From Hermodice carunculata (taxonomy: Eukaryota; Annelida; Polychaeta; Eunicida; Amphinomidae): 64,000 nt of DNA. The notes below the pieces were generated by a model. That model ran no database searches, had not been told where the DNA came from, and was given only the letters and a program-made list of their open reading frames with translations. The stretch is taken from the NCBI GenBank assembly GCA_964020975.1, contig OZ026628.1, positions 9,986,131 through 10,050,130 on the forward strand, read 5' to 3'. Below, in pieces: positions 46,909 through 60,189 of the stretch; the stretch's first letter is position 1, and each line of letters starts with the position of its first letter. The position numbers were made by a program, and so were the translations under genes.

Positions 46909-49255
46909 CTTCAGCAACAGGTCTTTTCATACGTCACTGTGGCTGCTTTACATATGTCATAACACATTATGCGTGCGCATAAACGATCTCCAAAATACGC
47001 TCACTCCCACCCTAGAAATAAATTTTTGTTTGATCATACACAAACCTACATGTATTGAAATGTTAACAAAATATTCATATTAAGCCCGGTAAATTAAGGT
47101 CTTACAGATATTACTATCATAGCCATGAATATTAACTCGCAAATGTACCCAAATTTCATATACATGTATATGTATATTATACATGTAAACATATGTTCAT
47201 GCCCTAATGAAAACAAAGGAAAAACAACAAAAAGCCCCACCTCCAGGCTTTAAGCCTTGTTTTTTATGCTGTATGGGATGTCAAGCGTCTGGTCACCTTT
47301 TTTGTTATCTGTGGCAAAGCCACAGATATTACAATCAGTTATGGCGGCCATCTTTGTTTACGTGTTGCTTGGCAATGCCAAAAAAAATGGGGATATCAAA
47401 GTTTCTGTACGGGAATTTGAGGTTTAAGGCCCAATTGTTGAGGTTGCGGGTCTGAAGAGCTTGAAAAGAACAATTTGTAAGTAGATTCAATTTTGTTGAA
47501 AACTTGGTGCAAAGTTGATATATGGGTCAAGGGCCGCTCTCAGAAGTCTGAAAATATCCACTTGTTGCTCATTAGGGGATCGTTTCACCCGAAATAAATG
47601 CGCCTCTGTGTCGTGAAGAAAGTTTAGCTCCAGGTCGTTTGTTAATTTTTAAGGTACATGTACATCTTTTAATAAGAGGGTTTTTCTAATCTGTGTGTAC
47701 ACAAGTGTTCTAATGTAAGTGCATAGTTATCCAACCTTGATGCCAGTACAAAAACTACAACCCTGCCACCAGAGACAAAGGAACTTTCCCAAGACCAAGC
47801 GGTCACCCGTGGGCATGGCGTGTGCAGTCAGAATTACATGCGTGCACACAATGGCACATCACTCCACGTGTTGGTCGACGTTCAGCTTGTCTTTACATCG
47901 GCCGTAACGAAAGAAAGTGCGTAATACTATTGACTTTTGGTTAAATGTTTGGGTACATCTTTTTTATGAGAGGCTATTTCGTAAGGCAGACTTTGTTCGA
48001 AAACTTCGGCAATACAGAACGGGAAGACGGGCTTGTGCTTCCCTGCTGAAGGCTGAATGAATTAACCCAAATTCTTGAGTTTGCACATCCGGGTATAGAT
48101 ATGGAGATGTACGGTCATCTGTTTGCATGAGGACGAGTGTTGTGATTGTTGTGTCGAACTCTTTGGATTGCATAGACAAGAAAGAAGGACAAAAGTTTAA
48201 TATAGAAGGCATATCAGAGCACTGTCCGCATAGAGTGACAGAATCTGTTGTATTCTAGCAACGGATAAAGTGTTCAAACGATCGCAGTTTCACCGCAACC
48301 CAAATGAGGCCCCAGCATATGCGATGCAAATCGAGAGCCGTTCACTATTTCTGCATTCCGTGGGGCTCCCGTTGGGATGTAGGATATCAAATCAATCAAT
48401 GGAATTGAAATAAGAAGTGCATGCACAGAAGAATACTTGAGGCCCCCCACCCCCATGTCAAAATATTGTGAAATTAACCGCTGAATTATAGCACTGCAGG
48501 CTTTAGATATTATAATGAATTTGTAAAGAAAATTAACATATTTCTCCATTTACTACTCGGGCAGATTGTCATATTGACATGCACAAGTTCCAACATGTAT
48601 CATTTTTCATCTTTCACTGTATTTTACCCACCACATGTCATCCAACAAGGAAAGGATGCCAGACAAAGATATATTTGAAGCGATTCTCTAATATACTTGA
48701 AATGTGAAAGTTAAGTTTTATTTCATTAAAATGCAAGGGAGGCCGACACTCGAACATATACTTTTAAATTAATCAACCAATACAATAAACAAATTACAAT
48801 ATATTTGAATAGATTGAAAGCAAATTACCTCTCTGAAAATTTTGTTTGCATCATCAAAAAGTTACAGTGCCTGTGCAATGTTTGTCAAGAATAATTTTTG
48901 TTTATAATTTTCAAGAATTTGTCAGAAAAACAAAAAAATAATTTTTGGAATTCAATAGAATGTTGATATCAGATAACTCAACTTAAGTACATCAAATCAC
49001 ATTGTGATTCAGAGATTCACAGTTTATAAAAATTGAAAAAAAAAAAAAGAATCCCTACCTACCTACCTACTCTACTTTTGTGCTTTGTGGCAACAGGAAA
49101 CACCACATTTGTTTTCGGCCTCACCAACGCTATTTGCCTGTCCAGGACTCTGCAGAATAGAAGTGCTATTATCTTATAGCATTACAGTCTTGTATTGAAG
49201 TTCCTCAGTAAAGTTACCGCCTGTTGCATGGCTTTTTGACTCACAGTCGCTTTTT
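46909..49255. other. no gene recognised; hairpin TCTGTGGCAAAGCCACAGA at 47308
   Basis: After a T-tract (TTTTTTGTT), 47307-47327 forms a 9-bp-arm hairpin that I recognise as the head of another widespread hairpin-ended repeat; its far end is not found. ATGGCGGCCATCTTTG near 47340 is a YY1-like palindrome. The short frames up to 48549 have no domain. Confidence 0.5.
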
Positions 49256-51766
49256 GGCTCAACTGACCTACCAGTCAGGTTGAGATATTAGAAGACTCGG
49301 TCATCCATGGCTTCTCTCTGTCCATTCACAATTCACCTTTTTTGACTTCTCCAAAACAGCTAGCCAGATTCACTTCAAACTTGGTGGCTATGTACCTTGG
49401 GTGGGTCTCTACCTAGTTTGTTCAAATGGTCACGCTCCAGTGATTTTTAGCTCAGCAGACTTGTCAGTCAGTTGAACTTATCTTGTGTTCCTCTGTCCGT
49501 CGTCCAACCTCCGTCAACAATTCACATTTTCAACTTCTCCAAAACTGCCAGATCCACTTCAAATGGGGGGGGGGGGGGGGGGTCTTGGGTGGGTGTCTAC
49601 CAAGTTTGTTCAAATGGTCACAGTCCAGAGATTTTTGGATTTTTTTATGAATTTTTTTTTTTTGGGGGGGGGGAGGGTTTGAGCAAATATTAAAAAATCT
49701 CATTCTCCGAAATCGCTCACCCAATTGCTTTGATATCACACAGGAACAGTCCCTAGGACTCCTAGTTCTTAATTTGTTCACCAGGTGGCGCTGCAATTTT
49801 TTTCTATCTTTTTATGAATTTTTTGTGTTAAAGCTATTTTTGACTTCTTCTCTAGAACTGTCACTCAGATTAAGCTGAAACATGGTGTATATATTCCTTG
49901 TAGAAGGGTCAAACAGAGTTGTTCACTATGTGGGGCTGCTGTGGATTCCTGATGTTTAACAATTTTTTCAGTTTGGCTCTTTTTCAGTTAATGCACCTTT
50001 CCTATTGATTTACTATGCAAGTCAATGGGCATTCTAATGCCAATTTACATTTTCAACTTCTTCTCCAAAACCGTCATGCAGATTTACTTCAAACTTGGTG
50101 GGGATGTTCCTTGGGTGGGTGTCTACCAGGTTTGTTCGAATGATTTTCGGATTTTTTAATGATTTTTTTTCAAAAATCTTTACAAAAGTTTCAATAGGAA
50201 AGTTTAACTTAGGAATATCTTGTAATGCCTATAACTTAAATAATTTTGGCCAGATTTACTTCAAACTTAGTGGGGATGTGCCTTGGGTGGATCTCTATCA
50301 ATTTTGTTCAAATGGTCACGCTCTATTGATTTTTGGATTTTTACCTCAGCTGACTTGTGAGTCAGCTGAGGTTTTTTGAGGGTCTGTCGTCCGTCGTCCG
50401 TCCGTCCGTCCGTCGTCCACAATTCACATTTTCGACTTCTTCTTAAAAACTGTCAGCCAGATTCACTTCAAACTTAGTGGAGATGTGCCTTGGGTGGGTC
50501 TCTACCAAGTTTGTTCAAATGGTCACGGTCCAGTGATTTTTGGATTTTTAATGAATTTTTTTGTTCTTTTTTGGGTAAGTCTTAAAAAATCTTCTTCTCT
50601 GAAACCACTCACCCAATTGCTTTGATATCACATAGGAACACGTAGTTCTTAATTTGTTCACCAGGTGGCGCTGCAATTTTTTCCTAATTTTTTATGAATT
50701 TTTGTGTGTTATAGCTATTTTCGACTTCTTCTCCAGAACCATCACTGAGATTAAGCTGAAACATGGTGGATATGTTCCTTGTAGAAGGGTCAAACAAAGT
50801 TGTTCACTATGTGGGAACGCTGCAGATTCCTGATTTTTAACGATTTTTTCAATTCTGGTACTTATCGGTCAATGCAGCTTTCCTATTGATTACTATGGAA
50901 GTCAATGGGCATTCTAATGCTAATTCACATTTTTGACTTCTTCTCCAAAACCGTCATCCAGATTAACTTCAAACTTGGTGGCAATGTACCTTGGGTGGGT
51001 TTCTACCAATTTTGTTCACATGGTCATGCTCCAGTGATTTTTGGATTTTTAATGATTTTTGTTGTTGTTTTTTTTTTGACAAATCTTAAAAAATCTTCTT
51101 CCCCGAAACTGCTTACCCAAATGCTTTGATATCACACAGGAAGACATTTAGGGACTCTTTGTTGTTAATTTGTTCACCAGGTGGCGCTGCAGTTTTTTTC
51201 TAATTTTTTTTTTTGAATTTTTGTGTGTTATAGATATTTTCGACTTCTCCTCCAGAACCGTCACTCAGATTAAGCTTACGCTTGGTGGATATGTTCCTAA
51301 TGGAAGGGCCAAACAAAGTTGTTCACTGTGTGGGAATGCTGAGGATTCCTGATTTTTAATGATTTTTTTTCAATTCGGCTCCTTTGGGGTAAATGCACCT
51401 TTCCTATTGATTACCATGTAAGTCGAAGGGCATTCTAATGCTAATTTACATTTTCGACTTCTTCTCCAAATCCATCATCCAGATTTACTTTAAACTTGGT
51501 GGCAATGTACCTTGGGTGGATGTGTACCAGGTTTGTTCCAATGGTCATGTTCCAATGAATTTGGATTTTTTTATGATTTTTTTTCAAAAATCTCTACAAA
51601 AGTTTTAATTGGAAAACTTAACATGGGAATTTCTTTTAATGGTCATAACTTTAATAATATTGACCAGATTTAATTCAAACTTGGTGGGGATGTGCCTTAG
51701 GTAGATATCTACCATGTGTGTTCAAATGGTCATGCTGTATTGATTTTGGATTTTTTATGAATTTTT

Positions 51767-53223
51767 ACCTCAGCTGACTTGTCAGTCGGCTGAGGTTTTT
51801 TGAGGGTCCGTTGTCCGTCCGTCCGTCCGTCCGTCGTCCGTCCGTCGTCCGTCCGTCGTCCACAATTCACATTTTCGACTTCTTCTCAAAAACCCTCAGC
51901 CATATTCACTTCAAACTTGGTGGAAATGTGCCTTGGGTGGGTCTCTACCAAGTTTGTTCAAATGGTCGTGGTCCAGTGATTTTTGGATTTTTAATGAATT
52001 TTTTTGTTCTTTTTTGGGTATATCTTAAAAAATCTTCTTCTCCGAAACCGCTCACCCAATTACTTTGATATCACACAGGAACACTCCCTGGGACTCCTAG
52101 TTCTTAATTTGTTCACCAGGTGGCGCTGCAATTTTTTCCTAATTTTTTAAAGAATTTTTGTGTGTTATAGCTATTTTCGACTTCTTCTCCAGAACCGTCA
52201 CTCAGATTAAGCTGAAACATGGTGGATATGTTCCTTGTAGAAGGGTCAAACAAAGTTGTTCACTATGTGGGAATGCTGCGGATTCCTGATTTTTAACGAT
52301 TCTTTCAATTGTTGTACTTATCGGTCAATGCAGCTTTCCTATTGATTACTATGTAAGTCAATGGGCATTCTAATGCTTATTCACATTTTCTACTTCTTCT
52401 CCAAAACCGTCATCCAGATTAACTTCAAACTTGGTGGCAATGTACCTTGGGTGGGTTTCTACCAATTTTGTTCAAATGTTCATGCTCCAGTGATTTTTGG
52501 ATTTTTAATGAATTTTTTTGTTCTTTTTTTTTGGACAAATCTTATAAAAAACTTCTTCTCCGAAACTGCGTACCCAATTGCTTTGATATCGTACATAGAC
52601 ACTCCCGGGGACACCTAGTTCCCAATTTGTTCACCAGGTGGCGCTGCAAATTTTTTTAGGAATTTTTTGTATGGTTTTGCTATTTTTCACTTGTTAGAAT
52701 GGTCCCTCAGATTAAGCTGAAATGTGATGGATATGTTGTTGTGGAAGGGTCAAACAGTTGTTTACTAGGTGGCACTGCTTTGGATTCCTGATTTTTAAGG
52801 ATTTTCAATTCGGGTACTTATCGTTCGATGCAGTTTTCCTATTGATTACTATGTAAGTCAATGGGCATTCTAATGCTAATTCACAGAACAACTGACACGA
52901 AATTTACTGTTAACTTGATAACTTGAGATCTGTTTTGAGTTCGCTACACATGTTAATTATTCTGTATGAAGGTCATGCTGAGCCAGTACATGAATGACTT
53001 TGACCTCGTTTGTGGGGTCACAGTGCAACATACATGAATTTTACTCATCATTATAACTTGAGAACTACTTGAAATTTGATGTTGCATATGTAAGTGTTCT
53101 TCTATAAAGGTCAGACTTACTCAGAACATGGTGTCCTTGATCCTTTCCCAAGTTCATAGAGCTGCAAGTGTGATGAATGTCAGGATCAGCTGAGGCACGG
53201 GCTGTTCACACGGCCCTCTTGTT
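51767..53223 (+). mobile_element. innermost complete copy in the stack (1.46 kb)
   Basis: Starts ACCTCAGCTGACTTGTCAGT with a long GTCC run and ends TCTTGTT, with a two-unit core (51865, 52380) and the conserved 3' segment. Outside stand ATGAATTTTT on the left and TATGATTTTTT on the right. Confidence 0.75.
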
Positions 53224-53234
53224 TATGATTTTTT

Positions 53235-54494
53235 ACCTCAGCTGACTTGTCAGTCAGCTGAGGTTTTTGGAGGGTCCGTCGCTTGTGTCGTCCGTCCGTC
53301 CGTCCACAATTCACATTTTCGACTTCTCCTCAAAAACCGTCAGCCAGATTCACTTCAAACTTGGTGGAGATGTGCCTTGGGTGGGTCTCTACCAAGTTTG
53401 TTCAAATGGTCACGGTCCAGTGATTTTTGGATTTTTAATGAATTTTTTTGTTCTTTTTTGGGTAAGTCTTAAAAAATCTTCTTCTCCGAAACCACTCACC
53501 CAATTGCTTTGATATCACACAGGAACACTCCCTGGGACACGTAGTTCTTAATTTGTTCACCAGGTGGCGCTGCAATTTTTTCCTAATTTTTTATGAATTT
53601 TTGTGTGTTATAGCTATTTTCGACTTCTTGTCCAGAACCATCACTCAGATTAAGCTGAAACATGGTGGATATGTTCCTTGTAGAAGGGTCAAACAAAGTT
53701 GTTCACTATGTGGGAATGCTGCAGATTCCTGTTTTTTAACAATTTTTTCAATTCGGGTACTTATGGGTCAATGCAGCTTTCCTATTGATTACTATGGAAG
53801 TCAATCGGCATTCTAATGCTGATTCACATTTTCTACTTCTTCTCCAAAACGGTCATCCAGATTAACTTCAAACTTGGTGGCAATGTACCTTGGATGGGTT
53901 TCTACCAATTTTGTTCACGTGGTCATGCTCCAGTGATTTTTGGATTTTTAATGAATTTTTGTTGTTGTTTTTTTTTGGACAAATCTTAAAAAATCTTCTC
54001 CGAAACTGCTTACCCAAATGCTTTGATATCACACAGGAAGCCATCTAGGGACTCGTTGTTGTTAATTTGTTCACCAGGTGGCGCTGCAGTTTTTTTCTAT
54101 TTTTTTGTGTGAATTTTTGTGTGTTATAGATATTTTCGACTTCTTCTCCAGAACCGTCACTCAGATTAAGCTTACACATGGTGGATATGTTCCTATTGGA
54201 AGGGCCAAACAAAGTTGTTCACTATGTGGGAATGCTGCGGATTCCTGATTTTAGCTCAGCTGACTTGTCAGTTCATAGAGCTGTGGGGTCACAGTGCAAC
54301 ATACATGAATTTATACTCTTCATTATAACTTGAGAACTACTTGAACTTTGATGTTGCACTTGTAAGTGTTCTTCTATAAAGGTCAGACTTACTCAGAACA
54401 TGGTGTCCTTGATCCTTTCCCAAGTTCATAGAGCTGCAAGTGTGATGAATGTCCAGATCAGCTGAGGCTCGGGCTGTTCACACAGCCCTCTTGT
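53235..54494 (+). mobile_element. copy in the stack with an internal second 5' end
   Basis: Complete 5' end at 53235 and 3' end at 54494. At 54253 a 20-bp 5' end (AGCTCAGCTGACTTGTCAG) is joined directly to the 3' segment, leaving 243 bp. Either a deletion derivative was inserted here, or the copy was rearranged. Confidence 0.6.
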
Positions 54495-54797
54495 TTTGGT
54501 TCTTTTTTGGGCAAACCTTCAAAATTCTCTTCTCCTCTGAAACCGCTCACCCAGTGGCTTTGGTATCGTATATAGACACTCCCAGGGACACATAGTTCCA
54601 TATTTGTTCGCCAGGTGGCACTGCAATTTTTTCTATTTTTTAATTAATTTTTTTGTATGGTTTTGTGATTTTTCCCTTGTTCTCAGAAAAGTCACGCAGA
54701 TTAAGCTGAAATGCGATGGATATGTTCTTATGGAAGGGTCAAACAAAGTTGTTCACTAGGTGGCACTGCTTTTGATCCCTGATTTTTAAGGATTTTT

Positions 54798-57006
54798 AGC
54801 TCAGCTGACTTGTCAGTCAGCTGAGCTTATCTTATGGTCCTCCGTCGGTCGTCCGTCCGTCCGTCAACAATTTACATTTTAGACTTCTTCTCCGAAACCG
54901 TCAGCCAGATCCACTTCAAAATTGGTGGGGATGTGCCTTGGGTGGGTCTCTACCAAGTTTGTTCAAATGGTCACGGTCCATTGATTTTTGGATTTTGAAT
55001 GAATTTTTTTGTTCTTTTTTGGGCAAATCTTAAAAAATCTTCTTCTCTGAAACCGCTCACCCAATTACTTTGATATCACACAGAAACACTCCCTGGGACA
55101 CGTAGTTCTTAATTTGTTCACCAGGTGGCGCTGCAATTTTTTTCTATTTTTTTAAAGAATTTTTGTGTGTTATAGCTATTTTCGACTTCTTCTCCAGAAC
55201 CGTCACTCAGATTAAGCTGAAACGTGGTGGATATGTTCCTTGTAGAAGGGTCAAACAAAGCTGTTCACTATGTGGGAATGCTGCAGATTCCTGATTTTTA
55301 ACCATTGTTTCCATTCGGGTACTTATCGGTTAATGCAGCTTTCCTATTGATTACTATGGAAGTCAATGAGTATTCTAATGCTAATTCACATTTGCAACTT
55401 CTTCTCCAAAACCGTCATGCAGATTAACTTCAAACTTGGTGGGGATGTACCTTGGGTGGGTGTCTACCAAGTTTGTTCCAATGGTCATGTTCCAATGAAT
55501 TTTGGTTTTTTAATGATTTTTTTTTTTCAAAAATCTTTACAAAAGTTTTAACATGGGAATTTCTTGTAATGGTTATAACTTAAATAATTTTGGCCAGATT
55601 TACTTCAAACTAGGTGGGGATGTGCCTTGGGTGGATCTCTACCAAGTTAGTTCAAATGGTCACGCTCTATTGATTTTTGGAATTGTTATGATTTTTTTTC
55701 GTTTTTTGGGGGCAAACCTTAAAAACTCTTCACCTGTGAAACTGCTCACCCAGTTGTTTTGATATCGTTCATAGACACTCCCAGGGACACATAGTTCCCA
55801 ATTTGTTCACAAGGTGGCACTGCAATTTTTTAAAAAAAATTTTATGAATTTTTAATATGGTTTTGTAATTTTTCACTTGTTCTCAGAACTGTCACTCAGA
55901 TTAAGGTGAAATGTGATGGATATGTTCTTGTGGAAGGGTCAAACAAACTTGTTTACTAGGTGGCACTGCTTTAGGTATCTGATTTTTAAGTATTTTCAAC
56001 TCGGATACTTATCGATCAATGCCGCTTTCCTGTTGATTACTATGGAAGTCAATGGGTATTCTAGTGCTAATTCACAGGACAACTGACACAAAATTTACTG
56101 TTTACTTGATAACTTGAGATCTGTTTTGAGTTAGTTCTGTGATGTTGCACATGTTAATGTTTTTGTATGAAGGTCATGCTCAGACAGTACATGAATGACT
56201 TTGACCTCATTTCTGGGGTCACAGTGCAACATACATGAATTTTACTCTTCATTATAACTTGAGAACTACTTGAACCTTGATGTTGCACATGTTAGTGTTC
56301 TTTTATAATGGTCAGACTTACTCAGAACATGGGTGACCTTGATCCTTTCCCAAGTTCATAGATCTGCAAGTGTGATGAATGTCAAGATCAGCTGAGCATG
56401 GGCTGTTCACACAGCCCTCTTGTTTTTTTGTTTAATGAAATTTCATATGGTTTTGTTATTTTTCACTTGTTCTCAGAACCGTCACTCAGATTTAAGTGAA
56501 ATGTGATGGATATGTTCTTGTGGAAGGGTCAAACAAAGTGTTTACTAGGTGGCAGTGCTTTAGATTCCTGATTTTTAAGTATTTTCCATTCGGGTACTTA
56601 TCGATCAATGCAGCTTTCCTATTGATTACTATGTGAGTCAATGGGCATTCTAGTGCTAATTCACAGGACAACTGACACAAATGTTTACTTGATAACTTGA
56701 GATCTGTTTTGAGTTAGTACTGTGATGTTGCACATGTTAATGTTTGTGTATGAAGGTCATGCTCAGACAGTACATGAATGACTTTGACCTCTTTTCTGGG
56801 GTCACAGTGCAACATACTTGAATTTTACTCTTCATTATAACTTGAGAACTACCTGAACCTTGATGTTGCACATCTTAGTGTTCTTGTATAAAGGTCAGAC
56901 CTATTCAGACCATGGATGACCTTGATCTTTTCCCAAGTTCCTAGAGCTGCAAGTGTGATGAATGTCAAGATCAGCTGAGCATGGACTGTTCACACAGCCC
57001 TCTTGT
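54798..57006 (+). mobile_element. copy in the stack with a duplicated 3' segment (2.2 kb)
   Basis: 5' end AGCTCAGCTGACTTGTCAGT at 54798. The 3' segment occurs twice in tandem (about 55850-56423 and 56447-57006), each closing with the hairpin and TCTTGTT. Confidence 0.65.
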
Positions 57007-57922
57007 TTTCAATTAGGGTCCTTACCAGTCAGTGGAGCTTTCTTATTGATTACTATGTAAGTCAATGGCCATTCTAATGCTAATTCGCAGGACAACTGAC
57101 ACAAAATTTACAGTTTACTTGATAACTTGAGATCTGTTTTGAGTTAGTAGCGTGATGCAGCAGGTTAATGTTTCTGTATGAAGGTCATGCTTAGACAATA
57201 CATGAATGACCTTGATCTCGTTTCTGAGGTCACAGTGCAACATACATGATTTTTACCCTTCATTATAACTTGAGAACTACTTGAACCGTGATGTTGCACA
57301 TGTTAGTGTTCTTCTATAAAGGTCAGACTTACTCAGAACATGGGTGACCTTGATCCTTTCCCAAGTTCACAGAGCTGCAAGTGTGATGAATGTCTAGGTC
57401 AGCTGAGCATCGGCTGTTGACAGAGGCCGCTTGTTTTGATTTTTTGTTTGCTTTTTTTTGGGGGGGGGGGGCAAATCTTAAAAAAAATCTCCAAAATTGC
57501 TCATACAGTTGCTTTGCTATCACACAGGAACACTCCTAGGGACTCTTAGCTTTTAATTGTTCACCAGGTGGCGCTGCATTTTTTTTTCTAATTTTTTTAA
57601 TGAATTTTTTGAGTGTTTTCACTATTTTCGACCCCTCCAGAACCGTTACTCAGATTAAGCTGAAACTTTGTGGGTATGTTCCATGTGAAATTGTCAAAGA
57701 AAGTTGTTCACTAGGTGGCATTGCTATGGATTACTGATTTTGAACATTTTCAATTTGGGTACTTATTGGTAAAAGGAACTTCCTTATTGTCAGATAACTA
57801 TGCAAGTCAATGGGTATTCTCATGCTTTTTCACATTTTGGACTTTTCTGAAAAAACTGTCTGTCAGATTCACCTCAAACATGGTGGCAGTCTACCTGGGT
57901 CGTCACGCTGTTTTGTGATATT

Positions 57923-57982
57923 TAGCTCAGCTGACCTGCTAACCATCTGTCAGCAGAGCATTAGGCCCATGGGTCTCTTGTT
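57923..57982 (+). mobile_element. 60-bp ends-only copy
   Basis: AGCTCAGCTGACCTGCTAAC is followed at once by GTCAGCAGAGC, the hairpin GGCCCATGGGTC and TCTTGTTT, so a 5' end and a 3' end stand with nothing between. It may be a minimal copy, or the 3' end of the outermost copy with a stray 5' end. Confidence 0.55.
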
Positions 57983-58480
57983 TAGAAAAATATCTTGATA
58001 TGTTGGTCCTACAAGTGTTCTCAATTTGGCCTGGTCTCTCTAGCCAGCTGTCACTGTATTCCCTTCTTTGGCAACAAATTATGAAAGTTACAACACCAAA
58101 AACTTTAGAAAATGGAGAATATTCTGGAAGCACATCATATGCACACACAATTATGTGTCTACCAAAAATACCAATCGACCAACTGGTCAGTTGGCCGCCA
58201 CCGATTACATTTTAGGCCCATGGCCTTGTTTTTTGTTTTTTTTTATCCAACAAACACGGTCACGGGCGGTGCAGCACAAGCGAGTGTGAACAGGCATGAG
58301 TCCGGGCATGGTTTTCCGTTATGTGCGTATATTTTTCCCGGTCTTCGGTCATAAATTTCATTCCTCATTTGTTCTTTCATACAGATTTTTATCCTTTCAG
58401 ACATTTTAATCATATTAAAACAACAAACTTTGGATAAAAACATCGTGCCATGATGTATCCGAGACAGTGATTGACAACAC
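57983..58480. other. no gene; possible 3' end hairpin at 58213
   Basis: GACCAACTGGTCAGTTGG near 58180 and AGGCCCATGGCCTTGTTTTT near 58213 look like the end of another hairpin-ended repeat. Nothing else is recognised. Confidence 0.4.
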
Positions 58481-58719
58481 ATTGTGTTTACGCAATCTCA
58501 ATCAGGCTTAGTTTCATCACCTTTGGGTGAGGGAATCTGCATATTTTTTGCCTTGCAAATGAAATTTTCATCCTGCCTTTATCTGTGTCTAGATCTGTTC
58601 CATCGAAGTCCTTTTGCGAAAGTATGATGTCAAAATTCCACATCTTGGTCCTATAATCTTTGCGTGAATGCGACATGTTCACCTGCACAACAAATCGAAC
58701 TTGACTCAAGCACATGGCA

Positions 58720-59035
58720 AACAACGAGTGTGATTGGACGGTGACTTGCACGTGACCAAATCCATCCAATGAGAAACCTGGAAATGACCCAGTGCATTTA
58801 TAATGAGGTTCGATTCTCATTCTGGGCTATTTTTGGAGGGATACCCCAGGAATATTTATTTCTTAGCCAATAAGAGAGCTTGTTACATTTAGATACGAAA
58901 TTCTGAGGATTCCAGCGGTATGAACAACAATGGCGGACGACGCAAAACATCGGGCGGCAAAGGGGCAAAGTTACAAAGTTTTAGTGTAAATTTTGGGAGT
59001 TGTATCATTCAAAATGTCACGCAAAACGGGTAGTT
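58720..59035 (+). promoter_or_regulatory. possible promoter with CCAAT boxes, E-box and YY1-like AATGGCGG start
   Basis: GTGATTGGACGG (58730) and TCCAATGAGAA (58768) are CCAAT boxes in both orientations, GCACGTGACC (58750) an E-box, and AACAATGGCGGACG (58927) a YY1-type initiator. The ATG within it opens only 19 codons (MADDAKHRAAKGQSYKVLV); a second ATG at about 59012 (MSRKTG) runs into a GTAGTT that could be a donor. An open frame of 110 codons on the other strand (58488-58820) overlaps. No downstream exon is found, so the gene, if any, is unknown. Confidence 0.3.
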
Positions 59036-59907
59036 GTTTCATTTTAATCCATATAATAAAAATATATTTCTTTTTATCTCAAAATCGAAATAGCCATACA
59101 TAAATACTGAAGTTTGTCTGCGACAAAATGCACGCGCTTGACGGTGAATAAACATTACGGGCCGGTGGGAGGCTGTCGACGGTCGGCATGCTGTGTTGGC
59201 CGGTATCACCGCCTACGGGGACAAACGAGGTTCAGATACATGTCGAGTATGACTGCCGACAGCGTGCTAGGTGTTAAAACATGGGATAGAAGAAAGAGTA
59301 CATGTGTCATATTACAGCCATAAAGTGTAAGAATTGGCATTTTTTTCTGTTAATGCGCTTTTCTCAGAACTGTTTTTTTGCTCAACCTCTGCAATTTGTA
59401 TCTCACCTCACAATGTACCGGTTGCCCTATCACATTAAAACCAATGGACATCAAAAGAAAAATATCATATACAGGAGCAGTTTCCAGGATTTTTTTTTCT
59501 GACAACCCCTTCTGTGACTTTTGGAGCCATTTATAGAAAGAAAACGAACAACCTGTCAGGACTAAATTTAAAAAAAAAATTAAAACTTTTTATTTATGCT
59601 ATTTCAGGACTCCCCATTGAATTTGATCCTGGACATGGATATATATTTTAAATTTCTTCTGATTTCAAGTTGAAAAAAAAAATTGAGCGACTTCTGCACA
59701 AAAAAGTGAAAATCTTACCAAATCAGAAAGAATGCTATAAAATCTCAAAAAATTCCAATCCTGCACAAAACCTTTGGATACCAATCTATGGATATGTAGT
59801 AATCAGAAAATATATAGGGTCAATGTACTTGTGAAAAAATTCAATGGGTAATATCAATCCAAGTTGCCAGTCTCACTGTGCAATAGCTTCACAGGTTCCA
59901 CCTTAAG

Positions 59908-60189
59908 GTGGAATCCCCTTTGCTAAAGTCATTCTCTTATACGATGGTTGAATATATTGTCACTGGTCATGTAACTAAAGGTAGAATGTTATATAAAATC
60001 CTTCAACTTGGTCTATCGCCAGTAAGGACAGCCTTCTTGGGGATCTCGGCCAGACCAACGCCTGCAGCTAATGTGGCTGCAGGCAATGGTCTGGTTGACA
60101 CCTTGAAATATTCAGTGGCAAATGAAAACTCCATTAAACCTTGGTCACAGGAACAGATTTCAAGAGTGCTTCATACTAGGGGCTATTAA
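59908..60189 (+). pseudogene. LINE reverse transcriptase, extreme C-terminus
   Basis: Reads MVEYIVTGHVTKGRMLYKIL, QLGLSPVRTAFLGISARP, then DGLVDTLKY-like NGLVDTLKYSVANENSIKPW and HTRGY before a stop. The pattern G.L...L.LG.SP......(P)...NGLVDTL is that of the last segment of LINE reverse transcriptase proteins in the CR1/Jockey-like groups. The upstream domains are absent, so the copy is strongly 5'-truncated. It is not obviously the same family as 36029-36600. The 3' flank to about 60530 would be its 3' UTR, closing with GTTAATAAAGTCTATCAATA. Confidence 0.6.

Larger units (their letters stand above)
49256..57982 (+). mobile_element. nested stack of Helentron-associated-like elements (8.7 kb)
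   Basis: Eight 5' ends of the (A/T)CCTCAGCTGAC or AGCTCAGCTGAC type (49256, 49449, 50343, 51767, 53235, 54253, 54798, 57923) and six 3' ends of the hairpin-TCTTGTT type (53223, 54494, 56423, 57006, 57435, 57982). Core text broken at a 5' end resumes after a later 3' end: TCCAGTGATTTT at 49448 resumes at 57436 (GATTTTTTGTTTGC...GGGGCAAATC), AATTTTT at 51766 at about 54495, and AAGGATTTTT at 54797 at 57007 (TTCAATTAGGGTCC). Insertions are into T-tracts. A core unit is about 515 bp. Open frames of 60-90 codons here recur from copy to copy, because they are the core repeat, and have no known domain. Confidence 0.75.

Noticed and set aside
41447-53816. Repeated open frames of 60-90 codons (IHIFDFFSKT..., VPWVGLYQVCSNGH type) taken as a protein family
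   Set aside because: They recur because the 515-bp core recurs. There is no known domain, the frames differ between copies, and ends and starts fall at arbitrary places.
58488-58820. 110-codon minus-strand open frame as a gene
   Set aside because: No recognisable domain; it overlaps a better promoter candidate on the other strand, and no splice or end signals support it.
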